From NCBI RefSeq assembly GCF_013839515.1, contig NZ_JACDNQ010000018.1, forward strand, positions 10,736 through 66,349: a DNA stretch of 55,614 bases, given 5' to 3'. The stretch is from Natronomonas salinimetallica (lineage in GTDB: Archaea > Halobacteriota > Halobacteria > Halobacteriales > Haloarculaceae). The position numbers and the translations under genes are program-made. Under the pieces are notes generated by a model that saw only the letters and a list, made by a program, of their open reading frames with translations, searched no databases and was not told the origin of the DNA. Each line of letters starts with the position of its first letter. Within the stretch, counting starts at the first letter, position 1. Shown here in pieces: positions 1 through 7,082 of this stretch.

Positions 1-29
1 CCTTGATCTGTCGCGCGATACAGCTGGTC

Positions 30-1103
30 TCAGTCGTGGTCTGAAGCATCATCGTCGAGTGAAAGTTTGTCGAGTTGCGGTCGGCGTCGATTCTCCATTT
101 TCTGCCGGCGCTCGGCCTTGTCGTAGTGCTTCTCGATCGTCCGCATCGAGGCGTTGACCCGCTCGGAGGTATCCTGGGGATCGAAGCCGCGATCGCGATG
201 GAAAGTGATCGCACCCGTCCGAACAGCGTGCGGCGGCCTCGAGGACGGACACTGGCTCGCGGACTCCGAGGACGTCCACCCGCAGGTCTCTCGACGCTTG
301 TCGTGCGGGCAGGGCTCATCGGTGTGCCAGCAGGGCTGGGTGGCCTGGTACATCCACGAGCGGAACGTGCCCGGGGACGGACGGCCCTGCGTCGAGCGCG
401 TCGTGAACAGCGGCGCACGCCCCTCCTCGTCGTGGCGGTCCCAACGATGCTCCTGGAGGTAGCGATCGAGCGCCTCGGCGACCTCCGGCAGGATCGCGAC
501 GTCTCGCTCCCCGTCGAGCTTGTTCTTGAGCGGCGTCCCCTGTCGCGGCCGATGCCTGAACTCGAGGATCTGAAACTCACTGTCGTAATCGCCGAGGTCG
601 AGCGCACGAACGCCCCCGATTCGAGCGCCCGTATGCCAGATGACCTCGAGGACGGCGTGCCACTTCGTCCCGAAGAGGCCGTTCGACTCGTCGCGAAAGT
701 GCAACAACAGGTCGGTCGCGGCCTCCGTCGTGAGCTTCTCATCGCGAGACTGCTCGTCGGGAGTCGCCCGCGGGACGTGGATCGTCTCGTGGAGGTCCTC
801 GCGAACCGCCCCGATGTCCTCGCAGAACTCGATGAAGCGCTTGAGCAAGCCCATCTGGTTCTCGAGGCTGCTGGGGCTGATCTCCGCCGCCCGGTCGTCT
901 TGGTACAGCTCGAAGTCGAGCCCGGAGAGCTCCGAAACCTGCTCGATCTCCTCGGCATCGCACCACTGGACGAACTGCCGGAGGTCGAGTCGGTAGGTCT
1001 GGACCGTCGAGTCGGCCCTGTCGCGGCGGATCCGCCGGAGGTAGCGTTTGACGGCGTCGGCGACGCTGAGGTCCTCCGCAGCGGAACGACGGTCATCGCT
1101 CAC
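30..1103 (-). CDS. Tyrosine recombinase/integrase (XerC/D-like, haloarchaeal)
   Basis: This 357-aa site-specific recombinase probably integrates and excises the element at tRNA-Val. The N-terminal SAM-like core-binding domain is at about residues 12-110. The catalytic domain carries Arg161 (TGARIGGVR), the His292-x-x-Arg295 pair (PHAVR) and the nucleophile Tyr327 (KHYDKAE). Four cysteines (258, 265, 274, 285) with nearby histidines form a probable zinc-binding insertion just before the HxxR box, as I recall from other haloarchaeal integrases. The GTG start at 1103 is chosen because it overlaps the stop of the upstream gene as GTGA. It is the last gene of a long leftward operon of overlapping small ORFs. 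Confidence 0.93.
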   Translation of the reverse strand: MSDDRRSAAEDLSVADAVKRYLRRIRRDRADSTVQTYRLDLRQFVQWCDAEEIEQVSELSGLDFELYQDDRAAEISPSSLENQMGLLKRFIEFCEDIGAVREDLHETIHVPRATPDEQSRDEKLTTEAATDLLLHFRDESNGLFGTKWHAVLEVIWHTGARIGGVRALDLGDYDSEFQILEFRHRPRQGTPLKNKLDGERDVAILPEVAEALDRYLQEHRWDRHDEEGRAPLFTTRSTQGRPSPGTFRSWMYQATQPCWHTDEPCPHDKRRETCGWTSSESASQCPSSRPPHAVRTGAITFHRDRGFDPQDTSERVNASMRTIEKHYDKAERRQKMENRRRPQLDKLSLDDDASDHD

Positions 1104-1252
1104 CGCTCACCTCCGTCGGTCGCGACCGCCGCCTGGTCGGCGACCGGCTCGATCGGCGCGCACTCCAGACACAGCCACTCGCCCTCGAACGGGCGCGTCG
1201 GTCGGAGGAAGCCGCACTCGGCGCAGCGCCGGACGGGCTGTCCCGGCGGCAT
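1100..1252 (-). CDS. Small CxxC zinc-finger protein
   Basis: This 50-aa protein has two CxxC knuckles (CAEC and CLEC) about 16 residues apart, an arrangement able to hold one zinc ion. The ATG at 1252 overlaps the stop of the preceding gene (TGATG), and its own stop overlaps the integrase start. A longer frame reaching back to 1327 is only the shadow of the neighbouring gene. It may bind DNA or protein as an accessory factor of the element. Nothing in the sequence fixes a function. Confidence 0.65.
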   Translation of the reverse strand: MPPGQPVRRCAECGFLRPTRPFEGEWLCLECAPIEPVADQAAVATDGGER

Positions 1253-1437
1253 CAGTCCTCTCCCTCCGGTTCGTAAAGTGTGATCTCGCGAACCTCTGCC
1301 CGGATTCTCGGGTAGTCGTCTCGCCACTCATCGCGAAGAGCCTCTGCATCGGCCTTGCGCTCGTAGGCGACCTGCGGCTGACCCGCTTCTCCCACGACGA
1401 CGTAGATCTCTCCGGCAGGGCTGACGGAGTCGGCCAT
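1252..1437 (-). CDS. Small hypothetical protein
   Basis: This 61-aa acidic protein has a short beta-rich start (EIYVVVGE), a central helix with alternating charges and an acidic tail. The ATG at 1437 fits the TGATG overlap with the upstream stop; the preceding in-frame TTG is not needed. No family is recognised. Its place inside a fully overlapping operon supports it as a real gene. Confidence 0.6.
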   Translation of the reverse strand: MADSVSPAGEIYVVVGEAGQPQVAYERKADAEALRDEWRDDYPRIRAEVREITLYEPEGED

Positions 1438-1688
1438 CAATCTTCAGCCTCCTGCTCGGCGAGGGTCGTCTGATCGTCCGTGAGCCGATCGACCGTCGTG
1501 TCGTCGGGCTGGATCGCCCGGATCTGCGCAGCCTGCTCCTCGAGGCGCTTCGTCATCGCTTCGCGGCGCGCGTCGAGAGTCTGCAGGTCGTCCGCCTGGA
1601 CGGTCGCCTTCAGCGTGTCTCGGTCGTCGGTCCCGTTCCCGCGCTGGATCTTGACGTCCATCGAGAACGTCGGATCGTCCTCGGTCAT
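1437..1688 (-). CDS. Small acidic, helical hypothetical protein
   Basis: This 83-aa protein has an N-terminal segment of likely beta strands and a long charged helix (about residues 35-80, rich in Glu, Gln, Arg and Leu) that could form a coiled coil. The ATG at 1688 is chosen because it forms an ATGA overlap with the preceding gene's stop. The frame continues open to 1814 but that extension lies wholly inside the preceding gene. No recognised family. Confidence 0.6.
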   Translation of the reverse strand: MTEDDPTFSMDVKIQRGNGTDDRDTLKATVQADDLQTLDARREAMTKRLEEQAAQIRAIQPDDTTVDRLTDDQTTLAEQEAED

Positions 1689-2110
1689 CGCCCGATCAAC
1701 TCCCGAGCGACATCGGGGCCGAACGTCTCTGTGCAACCGTCGTTCGAGCAGGTATAGCGCTCCCTGGGTTCGAGACAGCGAACGCCCGTCGAATAGCAGT
1801 CCTCGCCGGGACACTCCGGCGCGTCGTCGAAGTAGTCCTCGATCCAGGCGGCGACGCGGTCGACCGTTTGCCAGCGCCAGCGCCGGTAGGTCACGCCCGT
1901 CTCACAAACGGAGCGTTCACGCTCAACGCGATCGATCGCGCCGGCCTGATGCAGTTTCTGCAGTTCGCTCTTCGAGAGGTTGGTCTCCTGAAGCGCGAAC
2001 GTCCGCTCGGCATCGGGCAACTTCATCGCCATCTCGCGGTTGTACCGGAGCATGTTCGCGAAGTCCTGCTCGATATGCCTGCCGGGCTCTGTGGAGGTCG
2101 TGCTGCTCAT
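1685..2110 (-). CDS. HTH-like protein with C-terminal zinc finger
   Basis: This 141-aa protein has an N-terminal helical region, a segment at about 43-62 (LSKSELQKLHQAGAIDRV) that resembles a small helix-turn-helix or winged-helix core, and a C-terminal cysteine cluster (C-P-G-E-D-C, then CLEP and C-S-N-D-G-C) likely to bind zinc. This combination suggests a DNA-binding regulator or accessory factor of the element; that is inference. Both ends overlap neighbours by ATGA. Confidence 0.65.
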   Translation of the reverse strand: MSSTTSTEPGRHIEQDFANMLRYNREMAMKLPDAERTFALQETNLSKSELQKLHQAGAIDRVERERSVCETGVTYRRWRWQTVDRVAAWIEDYFDDAPECPGEDCYSTGVRCLEPRERYTCSNDGCTETFGPDVARELIGR

Positions 2111-2850
2111 TCCGACTCCCCCCGCTTGACCGCGACGAGTTCCTCAAACGTTGCAGCGAGATCGGACGAGTAGACGTCGGTGAGCAGCTCTCGAAGCTCT
2201 GCCTCGAACTGGAAACTGAACGATGTGTCGTCTGCGACGCCCTCGGCGAGCTCATCGATGAACGCCGACCGGAGCCACATCTGGATGCCGCCCGCGTGCT
2301 CGGTCGCGTTCTCGACGGGGTACCGAAGCAGGCGGCTCTCGGGGTAGGCGTACGTCTTGGTCGGCGGCGTCAGCTTCTCGCCGTCGGGCAGGAACACGCA
2401 CTGGTAGACCGGCTCGTCGGGCTCCGCGCCGAACATCTCCGCCGTCGCGTCCGAGCGCGTCTGTCGATGCTCGCCGACGGTCTTCGCGGACTTACCGACG
2501 ACCTGGAGCGCCTTCCCACTGGAGAGGTCGACGACAATCGCGCCGGTGCAGATCTCGCCCTCGGCGGCCTCGAGGCGCGGGATCTCTTGGCCGCCATCTG
2601 TTTCGATACTGTCTCCGCGATCGGCACCCTCGGACCGTTCGGTATCCGGCTGTAGTTCGCAGTAGTCCAGCGGGTCCTCTTGGTGAATGAAAAGCACGTC
2701 GCCGGCTAGCGTTGTGTCCGTCCCGACGTACTCCTCGCCGCACTCAGGGCAGGTGTCGTGCTTCTCCTCCGCTTCAGCGGTCAACTTCAGGGACTCGGCG
2801 AGACTCCGAGTTGATGCGGGAGAGCGGCGCTCAGTACCGTCCTCAGGCAT
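2107..2850 (-). CDS. Hypothetical protein with N-terminal CPECG motif
   Basis: This 247-aa protein has a basic N-terminal tail, a CPECG knuckle near residue 34 with a later single Cys near 64, and a mixed alpha/beta body with no family I recognise. A central stretch (GAIVVDLSSGKALQVVG) looks like paired beta strands. It ends with an amphipathic helix and a short basic tail. It is the longest unknown in the integrase operon, overlapping the next gene by ATGA and the previous one by 8 bp. A role in replication or copy control is possible but unsupported. Confidence 0.65.
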   Translation of the reverse strand: MPEDGTERRSPASTRSLAESLKLTAEAEEKHDTCPECGEEYVGTDTTLAGDVLFIHQEDPLDYCELQPDTERSEGADRGDSIETDGGQEIPRLEAAEGEICTGAIVVDLSSGKALQVVGKSAKTVGEHRQTRSDATAEMFGAEPDEPVYQCVFLPDGEKLTPPTKTYAYPESRLLRYPVENATEHAGGIQMWLRSAFIDELAEGVADDTSFSFQFEAELRELLTDVYSSDLAATFEELVAVKRGESE

Positions 2851-3043
2851 CGCGACCGCCTCCGTGCTCGCATCCGCTGATACCGCAGCCGGTCAGTCCA
2901 CAGTCGGGGCACTCCCAACAGTCGTTTCCTGCCGGGATCGGCTCCCCTCCGCAGGTGATACACTCGTCGGGAATCTGGTCAGTGGCGCCCGTAGACTGAT
3001 CAAAACCGCCGTCGGCGACGTGCGTGGAGCCATCGTCCGTCAT
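2843..3043 (-). CDS. Small multi-cysteine zinc-ribbon protein
   Basis: This 66-aa protein has eight cysteines in CxxC-type pairs (CITC, CWECPDCGLTGC, then C-E-H), enough for two zinc sites. The ATG at 3043 overlaps the upstream stop as ATGA; longer readings are antisense or shadow sequence. Such free-standing zinc ribbons are common in haloarchaeal viruses and plasmids and are usually uncharacterised. Confidence 0.65.
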   Translation of the reverse strand: MTDDGSTHVADGGFDQSTGATDQIPDECITCGGEPIPAGNDCWECPDCGLTGCGISGCEHGGGRDA

Positions 3044-3192
3044 CGTCGGAGCCTCCAGCCACAGCCGGGGCAGTGTGTCAGTTCGGCGTCGGTGTCGACG
3101 TGGAACTCGGCCTCTTGCTTCGCGCAGGTGATCGTGACCGGGTCGTCGCGCTCGGCGCCGTCGACCGTGATCGTCTCGGGGGCGGCGCTCAT
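3040..3192 (-). CDS. Small zinc-finger protein
   Basis: This 50-aa protein has a beta-rich body (PVTITCAKQEAEFHVDTD) and a CPGCGW knuckle near the C terminus. Together with the earlier single Cys it could form a rubredoxin-like site. The ATG at 3192 overlaps the preceding stop (TGATG). No specific function can be assigned. Confidence 0.6.
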   Translation of the reverse strand: MSAAPETITVDGAERDDPVTITCAKQEAEFHVDTDAELTHCPGCGWRLRR

Positions 3193-3392
3193 CACGAATC
3201 GGCCTCCTGGAGCTTCCTCGCGAGACACGGGTCTCGCTCGTAGAGGCCGACCTCTTCGGCCGCCCTGGCGGCGGTCGTCCAGCCGACGTCGAGCTCCCGT
3301 GCGCAAGCAGAGATGTTCCCATCAGTGCGATCGAAGACGTCGGCGAGCGCCTCGCGGTCGACGCCGCCTGGGAGGATCTTCTCGGCGCTCAT
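3192..3392 (-). CDS. Small Fis-type helix-turn-helix protein
   Basis: This 66-aa protein is mostly one HTH: residues about 13-50 (ALADVFDRTDGNISACAREL followed by DVGWTTAARAAEEVGLYE) match the pattern of Fis/NtrC-type HTH_8 domains, where a scanning helix precedes a G-N-I-S turn and a recognition helix. It is probably a DNA-binding regulator of the element. Both ends overlap neighbours. Confidence 0.65.
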   Translation of the reverse strand: MSAEKILPGGVDREALADVFDRTDGNISACARELDVGWTTAARAAEEVGLYERDPCLARKLQEADS

Positions 3393-3553
3393 CGGGAATC
3401 ACCATCGGTTGGGATTTCGCCACTCTGAGCCAGATCGTCGAGGTAACTGATGTCCTCGAGGACGAGCACATCGCCGGGGTAGTGAGCCTCTTCGATGGCC
3501 TCGTCGAGCGTTTCGTAGAGATCGCTTCCGACAGCGTACCAGCGCTGGCTCAT
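3389..3553 (-). CDS. Small hypothetical protein
   Basis: This 54-aa acidic protein begins MSQRWYAVG at the ATG at 3553, which overlaps the upstream stop as ATGA. It reads as a strand-helix-strand unit (YAVGSDLYETLDEAIEEA...DVLVLEDISYL). No family recognised. Confidence 0.6.
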   Translation of the reverse strand: MSQRWYAVGSDLYETLDEAIEEAHYPGDVLVLEDISYLDDLAQSGEIPTDGDSR

Positions 3554-4188
3554 CGGAGCACCCCGCTGTCGGCGATCTCGAAGCCGACGTAGGCGATGAT
3601 CGCGGGCATCCAGCCGGGGACGCACTGCGGTTGGTCATCGTCGTCCGGATCGAAGCGCGAGCGGACGACCTCCACGTAGGCGACCTCGGCGGTCTCGTGG
3701 GGATCGTCGACGAACTCGAAGCGGAACTGTCGGGTCGGCGTGCGGACGTGCAGTTCGACGGGGAGCCGCAGGTCGACGGCGACGCGCTCGGGCGCGTCGG
3801 CCATCGCGACGCCGAGCTCGCGCGGGTAGATCGCGAAGCTGGTCGCGTTCGAGGGGCTCGTGCCGATCGGGGCATCGGATCGACGGGTCGGTTGCGTTGC
3901 CATACTCGTGGCGTGTGCTGTTGCTGTCATAGGTCTCTGAGGGGTCTGTCCAGAATGTCCAGTTCTCGCGATTCGCGTCGCGAAGCCACTCTGGGGCTGT
4001 TCTTCGACCGAATCTGGGGTGTCCAGTTCGGTGTCCAGTTCCGCGGTCGCGTCCGGAGTCTTATGCCGGTGGGAGTCGTTCGGGTTCATGTCTGGCGCAA
4101 CGACACCCGGCCGGTGTGCCACCACCGCGCCGGAACCTTTTCCGAAGCCCACGACGCCGAGAGGGCCGGGTGCTGTTGCATTTAGCAC
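3550..4188 (-). CDS. Hypothetical protein, first gene of the integrase operon (start uncertain)
   Basis: The frame is open for 212 aa from a GTG at 4188. The conserved-looking part is the C-terminal 100 residues (VAVDLRLPVELHVRTP, then a beta-rich acidic stretch); the first 100 are low-complexity and rich in Thr, Pro and His. Alternative starts are ATG 4089, ATG 3930 and ATG 3903. The only good TATA element (4206-4212, read leftward) predicts initiation close to 4183, which favours a leaderless or nearly leaderless start at or just after 4188. No family recognised. Confidence 0.5.
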   Translation of the reverse strand: MLNATAPGPLGVVGFGKGSGAVVAHRPGVVAPDMNPNDSHRHKTPDATAELDTELDTPDSVEEQPQSGFATRIARTGHSGQTPQRPMTATAHATSMATQPTRRSDAPIGTSPSNATSFAIYPRELGVAMADAPERVAVDLRLPVELHVRTPTRQFRFEFVDDPHETAEVAYVEVVRSRFDPDDDDQPQCVPGWMPAIIAYVGFEIADSGVLR

Positions 4189-4204
4189 AGTTCTATGGAG
4201 AACA

Positions 4205-4216
4205 CTTATAATTTTG
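4205..4216 (-). promoter_or_regulatory. TATA box for the leftward integrase operon
   Basis: The leftward-read AATTATAAG sits 21-27 bp upstream of the GTG at 4188, in an AT-rich patch of an otherwise GC-rich region. This is the usual spacing for a haloarchaeal promoter with a very short or absent leader. Confidence 0.5.
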
Positions 4217-4301
4217 TGTTGTATAGCACAGATATGAGCCGAATACTGCCAACACCGTGCAGCACCGTTGAAACTAACAAATTGGCCGTTAATTCGAGGG
4301 T

Positions 4302-4601
4302 ATGCGCCCTCGGGTGTCGGGTATGAACGAAGTCGATAACATCGTCTTGGAGTTCTTCGAGAAGCAGGACGATGGGGTATTTTTTAGCCCGGCGCTTGTA
4401 CACTGGAACCTCACGGAGGTTTACGAAGCAACCGATAAAAGCAAAGAAACGGTCGCTCGACGTATGAGGAGTGGTTTAGTCGATCGAGGCCTATTAAAAA
4501 AAGAGAGCGATGCGGGTTACTATCGGATCACTGAGAAGGGCCGAAAGTACCTCTCGGGCGATCTGGCCGCTGAGGATCTGAAGCTGCCGGACGACGAGTA
4601 G
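4302..4601 (+). CDS. PhiH1 repressor-like winged-helix regulator
   Basis: This 99-aa protein matches the pattern of haloarchaeal PhiH1-repressor-like regulators: an M-R-P-x5-M-N opening, an ILEFF-type first helix, a winged-helix core with KETVARRMRSGLVDRGLL as recognition helix, a GYYRITEKGRKYLSGDL wing and an acidic tail. In halovirus phiH1 the related protein represses lytic genes. Here it stands alone, divergent from the integrase operon, so it is a good candidate to control integrase and lysogeny-type genes. The ATG at 4302 is preferred over 4323 because homologues keep the short leader. Confidence 0.8.
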   Translation: MRPRVSGMNEVDNIVLEFFEKQDDGVFFSPALVHWNLTEVYEATDKSKETVARRMRSGLVDRGLLKKESDAGYYRITEKGRKYLSGDLAAEDLKLPDDE

Positions 4602-4603
4602 AT

Positions 4604-4852
4604 CTACTCTTCGTCTTCCTTGCCGAGGGTGAAGTGTTCTGGCTCACCAGACTTCACCAACAGAATATCCCAATAGGTGTTGCCGCTCTCCTCTTCTTTT
4701 AGATGAACGTATAGGTACTTTTTGTTGAACGGAAGTCGGCTGATGACACGTTCGTTGATGTTACAGATCTCGAACTCAGAACGCTCGCTCTTGACTTTCT
4801 TCACTTCGCGCCGATAAGGAGACTCCCCGAGTGGAAAGTTGATATCGGCCAT
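4604..4852 (-). CDS. Hypothetical protein of AT-richer three-gene cassette
   Basis: This 82-aa protein begins MADINFPLGESPYRREVK and is predicted to be largely beta (FEICNINERVISRLP, KYLYVHLKEEESGN, YWDILLVKSG). It is the last of three genes transcribed leftward from 5549, touching its neighbour by a one-base stop/start overlap. It uses noticeably more A/T-ending codons than the surrounding element. No family recognised. Confidence 0.6.
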   Translation of the reverse strand: MADINFPLGESPYRREVKKVKSERSEFEICNINERVISRLPFNKKYLYVHLKEEESGNTYWDILLVKSGEPEHFTLGKEDEE

Positions 4853-5184
4853 TACTCAACGACAACGTAGCTATTGAACCCGGTTTCCGTTCGCTCGATG
4901 ATAAGCTCTGGAGAAACCTTGACGAGCTCACCCACAGAGAGGTCAAGATCAACTGGCTCGCTCTCAGCCATCAACTGCTCGGCTTCCTCTAATCGCTCTT
5001 CTTTCGCCAGAGGCCCACTGCGGTCTGGCTCAGACTCGCCAAGTTCTTCAAGTATCTCCTGTATTCGAGCTTCCTGATCTTTGCTGCGAGGCTCTGGTTG
5101 CTTCTGCTCCGATAGCCGATCAACGTCTATCTTTTGGACACTACTCTCGCCGTCTTTTTCCGGTGGTTTGCTGGTTTGACTCAT
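4852..5184 (-). CDS. Hypothetical acidic protein of the three-gene cassette
   Basis: This 110-aa, strongly charged protein has a disordered, Lys/Glu/Pro-rich first half, a helical acidic middle (QEARIQEILEELGESE) and a C-terminal beta segment (VDLDLSVGELVKVSPELIIE). It is flanked on both sides by one-base overlaps, indicating tight co-translation. The layout of a disordered tether plus a small folded end would suit an adaptor between the proteins encoded on either side; this is speculation. Confidence 0.6.
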   Translation of the reverse strand: MSQTSKPPEKDGESSVQKIDVDRLSEQKQPEPRSKDQEARIQEILEELGESEPDRSGPLAKEERLEEAEQLMAESEPVDLDLSVGELVKVSPELIIERTETGFNSYVVVE

Positions 5185-5549
5185 TATTGTTCAGTCTCCT
5201 CAGCGAGTTGCGTAATCACATCATCGACGTCCTGCTGTGTAACATTTTCCCCCAGAATGCGTGTGAGTATCCACAGCGCAGTCTCGTAGGCCTCCCTCTG
5301 TTCCATCGTCACACCAACCTGATGCTCACGTTCTAAGTGACCATCCATTCGTATTTCGCTCAGCTTACCAGAATCTGGATTGTAGTACTCGGTGTTCGTC
5401 TTGTAGTTATGATCGTATGTGAACTCCATCTTTAGTTCACCCTGTGGCTGGATGCCACCGCTGACGCCGTTTGCAGGGATAAGACGGTAGTTATCCGATT
5501 TCGTGTGCTTCACTTCGATTTCTTCAGTCTCTGACGAAGCATCACTCAT
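5184..5549 (-). CDS. Hypothetical protein, first gene of the three-gene cassette
   Basis: This 121-aa protein has an N-terminal acidic tail, a beta-rich middle (YRLIPANGVSGGIQPQGELK then MEFTYDHNY), the stretch REHQVGVTMEQREAYETALW and a helical C-terminus. It is loosely reminiscent of DUF3467-type proteins, but the match is weak and not relied on. A TATA-like TTAAAC about 27 bp upstream (near 5572-5578, leftward) points to a leaderless start at 5549, so the three genes form their own transcription unit. Confidence 0.6.
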   Translation of the reverse strand: MSDASSETEEIEVKHTKSDNYRLIPANGVSGGIQPQGELKMEFTYDHNYKTNTEYYNPDSGKLSEIRMDGHLEREHQVGVTMEQREAYETALWILTRILGENVTQQDVDDVITQLAEETEQ

Positions 5550-5609
5550 ACTACTATCTTCTCGCTATCAGGTGTTTAAGCCTGTGGTCAGCACACCTAC
5601 TTCACTAAT

Positions 5610-6620
5610 TCACGTCTTCGCCCAGTACTCACGGCCGCGCGCCTCACCCTCGAAGCCGACGGCCTCGTAGTGGGCCATCTTCTTCAGGTAGCGTTTGACG
5701 GTCTTCTTGGTGCGCGGGTTGTCGACCTCGTCGGCGTAGACGTCGTGCAACTCGCTGATGGACCAGCGCTCCTGGTCGCCGTCGCGCATCGCGTAGTACA
5801 GCACGCGCTGGTGGCGGGTGAGCTTCGAGATGACGACCTGGAGCAGCGAGTCGAGCGCGTCGACGTTGGCCTGCTCGACGTCGTCGGATCGGATCTGCCG
5901 ACTCTCCCGATCGGCGCACTTCGCCGCCTCCGCCAAAGTCCGGATCGCGACGCGGGCATCCCCGGCCGCTACTTCGGCGATCTCCTCGAGGACGCCCGCC
6001 TCCAGGGAGCCGCGTTCGAGGGCGATCTCCGCGCGGCGCTGGAGGATTTCGACGAGGACGTCGCGCGAGTAACTATCGAACTCGATGCGCTGGCAGCCCG
6101 ACAGCCGGGAGACGACCCGGCGATCGAGGCCGTCCAGGAGGTCGCGCTCGCGATTGCAGATCAGGATCGTGTAGACGTGGTGCAGCCTGGTGAGCTCGTA
6201 GAGGATGTCCTCGCGACAGTCCAACTGGTCGGCCTCGTCGAGGATCACGACGTAGGGGCGGCCGTCGGCGTCACGGATCCGACGGAGGAGCTCGTCGTGC
6301 GGCGTCGAGTGCTGCTGGACGTCCATCGACTGGCCGATGCCTTCGACCAGCTTCAGCAGCGTCGCGAAGCGACTGGAGTGCTGCCAGCAGTCGATGTACT
6401 GGGTGCGGACGTCGACGAGCGACCGACGGAGCTGCCCGACGGCGTAGCGCGCGCAGGCGGTCTTGCCGGAGCCGGGCGGCCCGACGACCATCGCGTGATC
6501 GCCGCGATAGCCGTCGAGGAGTGGTTCGAGCCCGCTGGAGAGGGCGTTCAGTTCGTTGTTGCGACGGAGGATCTCGGAGGGGACGGCTTCGACGTCCAGC
6601 GCTCGCGCGTCGACGATCAT
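5610..6620 (-). CDS. Orc1/Cdc6-family replication initiator
   Basis: This 336-aa AAA+ protein has Walker A GPPGSGKT at residues 47-54, Walker B VVILDEADQ at 124-132, a sensor-2 region GDARVAIRTLAEAA near 215, and a C-terminal winged-helix DNA-binding domain (about 250-336, with NPRTKKTVKRYLKK). It should bind origin repeats and load or recruit the replicative helicase. At 336 aa it is shorter than the usual chromosomal Orc1 (about 400 aa), as is common for element-borne copies. The adjacent intergenic region with two large palindromes is a candidate element origin or autoregulatory site. A TATA-like CTTAAG about 27 bp upstream suggests a leaderless transcript. Confidence 0.92.
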   Translation of the reverse strand: MIVDARALDVEAVPSEILRRNNELNALSSGLEPLLDGYRGDHAMVVGPPGSGKTACARYAVGQLRRSLVDVRTQYIDCWQHSSRFATLLKLVEGIGQSMDVQQHSTPHDELLRRIRDADGRPYVVILDEADQLDCREDILYELTRLHHVYTILICNRERDLLDGLDRRVVSRLSGCQRIEFDSYSRDVLVEILQRRAEIALERGSLEAGVLEEIAEVAAGDARVAIRTLAEAAKCADRESRQIRSDDVEQANVDALDSLLQVVISKLTRHQRVLYYAMRDGDQERWSISELHDVYADEVDNPRTKKTVKRYLKKMAHYEAVGFEGEARGREYWAKT

Positions 6621-6686
6621 CTACGGGGGCCGTCTCGGCGGGTGCTTAAGAAGGCCGGGAGCGCGTGGTGGAAGTGGAATCCCTCT

Positions 6687-6736
6687 TTTGCATACTATTC
6701 TATGCAAAGAGTTAAGTGCATAGCTTTCTATGCACT
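6687..6736. promoter_or_regulatory. Two TGCATA-N6-TATGCA palindromes (operator or origin element)
   Basis: Two inverted repeats share TGCATA-N6-TATGCA: 6687-6708 (TTTGCATA/TATGCAAA arms) and 6715-6736 (AGTGCATA/TATGCACT arms). Their centres are 28 bp apart, close to three helical turns, on the same face of the helix. They flank the TATA-like GAGTTAAG (6709-6716) that is 27 bp upstream of the ATG at 6741, and lie about 70 bp upstream of orc1/cdc6. Binding of a dimer to both would block the rightward promoter. The AT-rich patch in a GC-rich context would also suit an origin. Confidence 0.7.
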
Positions 6737-6740
6737 AAGT

Positions 6741-7082
6741 ATGATGGAAGCAACTGAGTCCACCACGGCCGCCGCACAGTTCGAAACCCTCGACGAGCGC
6801 ACGCAGGCCGACCTCGAACACGAGGCTTGGTCCGAGGCTGTCGAGGAACTCCGAGCCGAGCAGCCCGACGTCTACGAGCGCCTCGAGGCCGGCGACGCCT
6901 GGGACGACATGGAACTCGAGGTCTACGAAGACGAGCACGGTCGACGCTACTTCCACAAGGTCACGGGCGTCCACTACAGCCCCGGCGACGAGGCCGGCCA
7001 GCGACTCTCCGAGGCCGCTCACGAGTTCCTCAACCAGTTCCGCGACGAACTCGAGAGCCAGGTCCAGTCCCACGAGGAATGA
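6741..7082 (+). CDS. Hypothetical acidic protein, first gene of control operon
   Basis: This 113-aa very acidic protein opens with tandem ATGs at 6741 and 6744. It is mainly helical, with a short beta stretch DEHGRRYFHKVTGVHYSPGD in the middle and a final amphipathic helix. No family recognised. It lies directly downstream of the double palindrome, so it is the first gene controlled there. It overlaps the next gene (ATGA), which encodes an HTH protein. Confidence 0.65.
   Translation: MMEATESTTAAAQFETLDERTQADLEHEAWSEAVEELRAEQPDVYERLEAGDAWDDMELEVYEDEHGRRYFHKVTGVHYSPGDEAGQRLSEAAHEFLNQFRDELESQVQSHEE

Noticed and set aside
75-1283. Long rightward open frame of 402 codons opposite the integrase.
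   Set aside because: It is the mirror of a high-GC coding gene: Arg/Val/Leu-rich with no domain, while the leftward frame has all integrase catalytic residues.
4206-4403. Leftward 65-codon frame opposite the PhiH1-type repressor.
   Set aside because: No family pattern; the rightward winged-helix gene explains the sequence.
5670-7082. A 470-codon rightward frame crossing orc1/cdc6 and the control operon.
   Set aside because: Only the last 113 codons (from 6741) look like a protein; the rest is antisense to orc1/cdc6.
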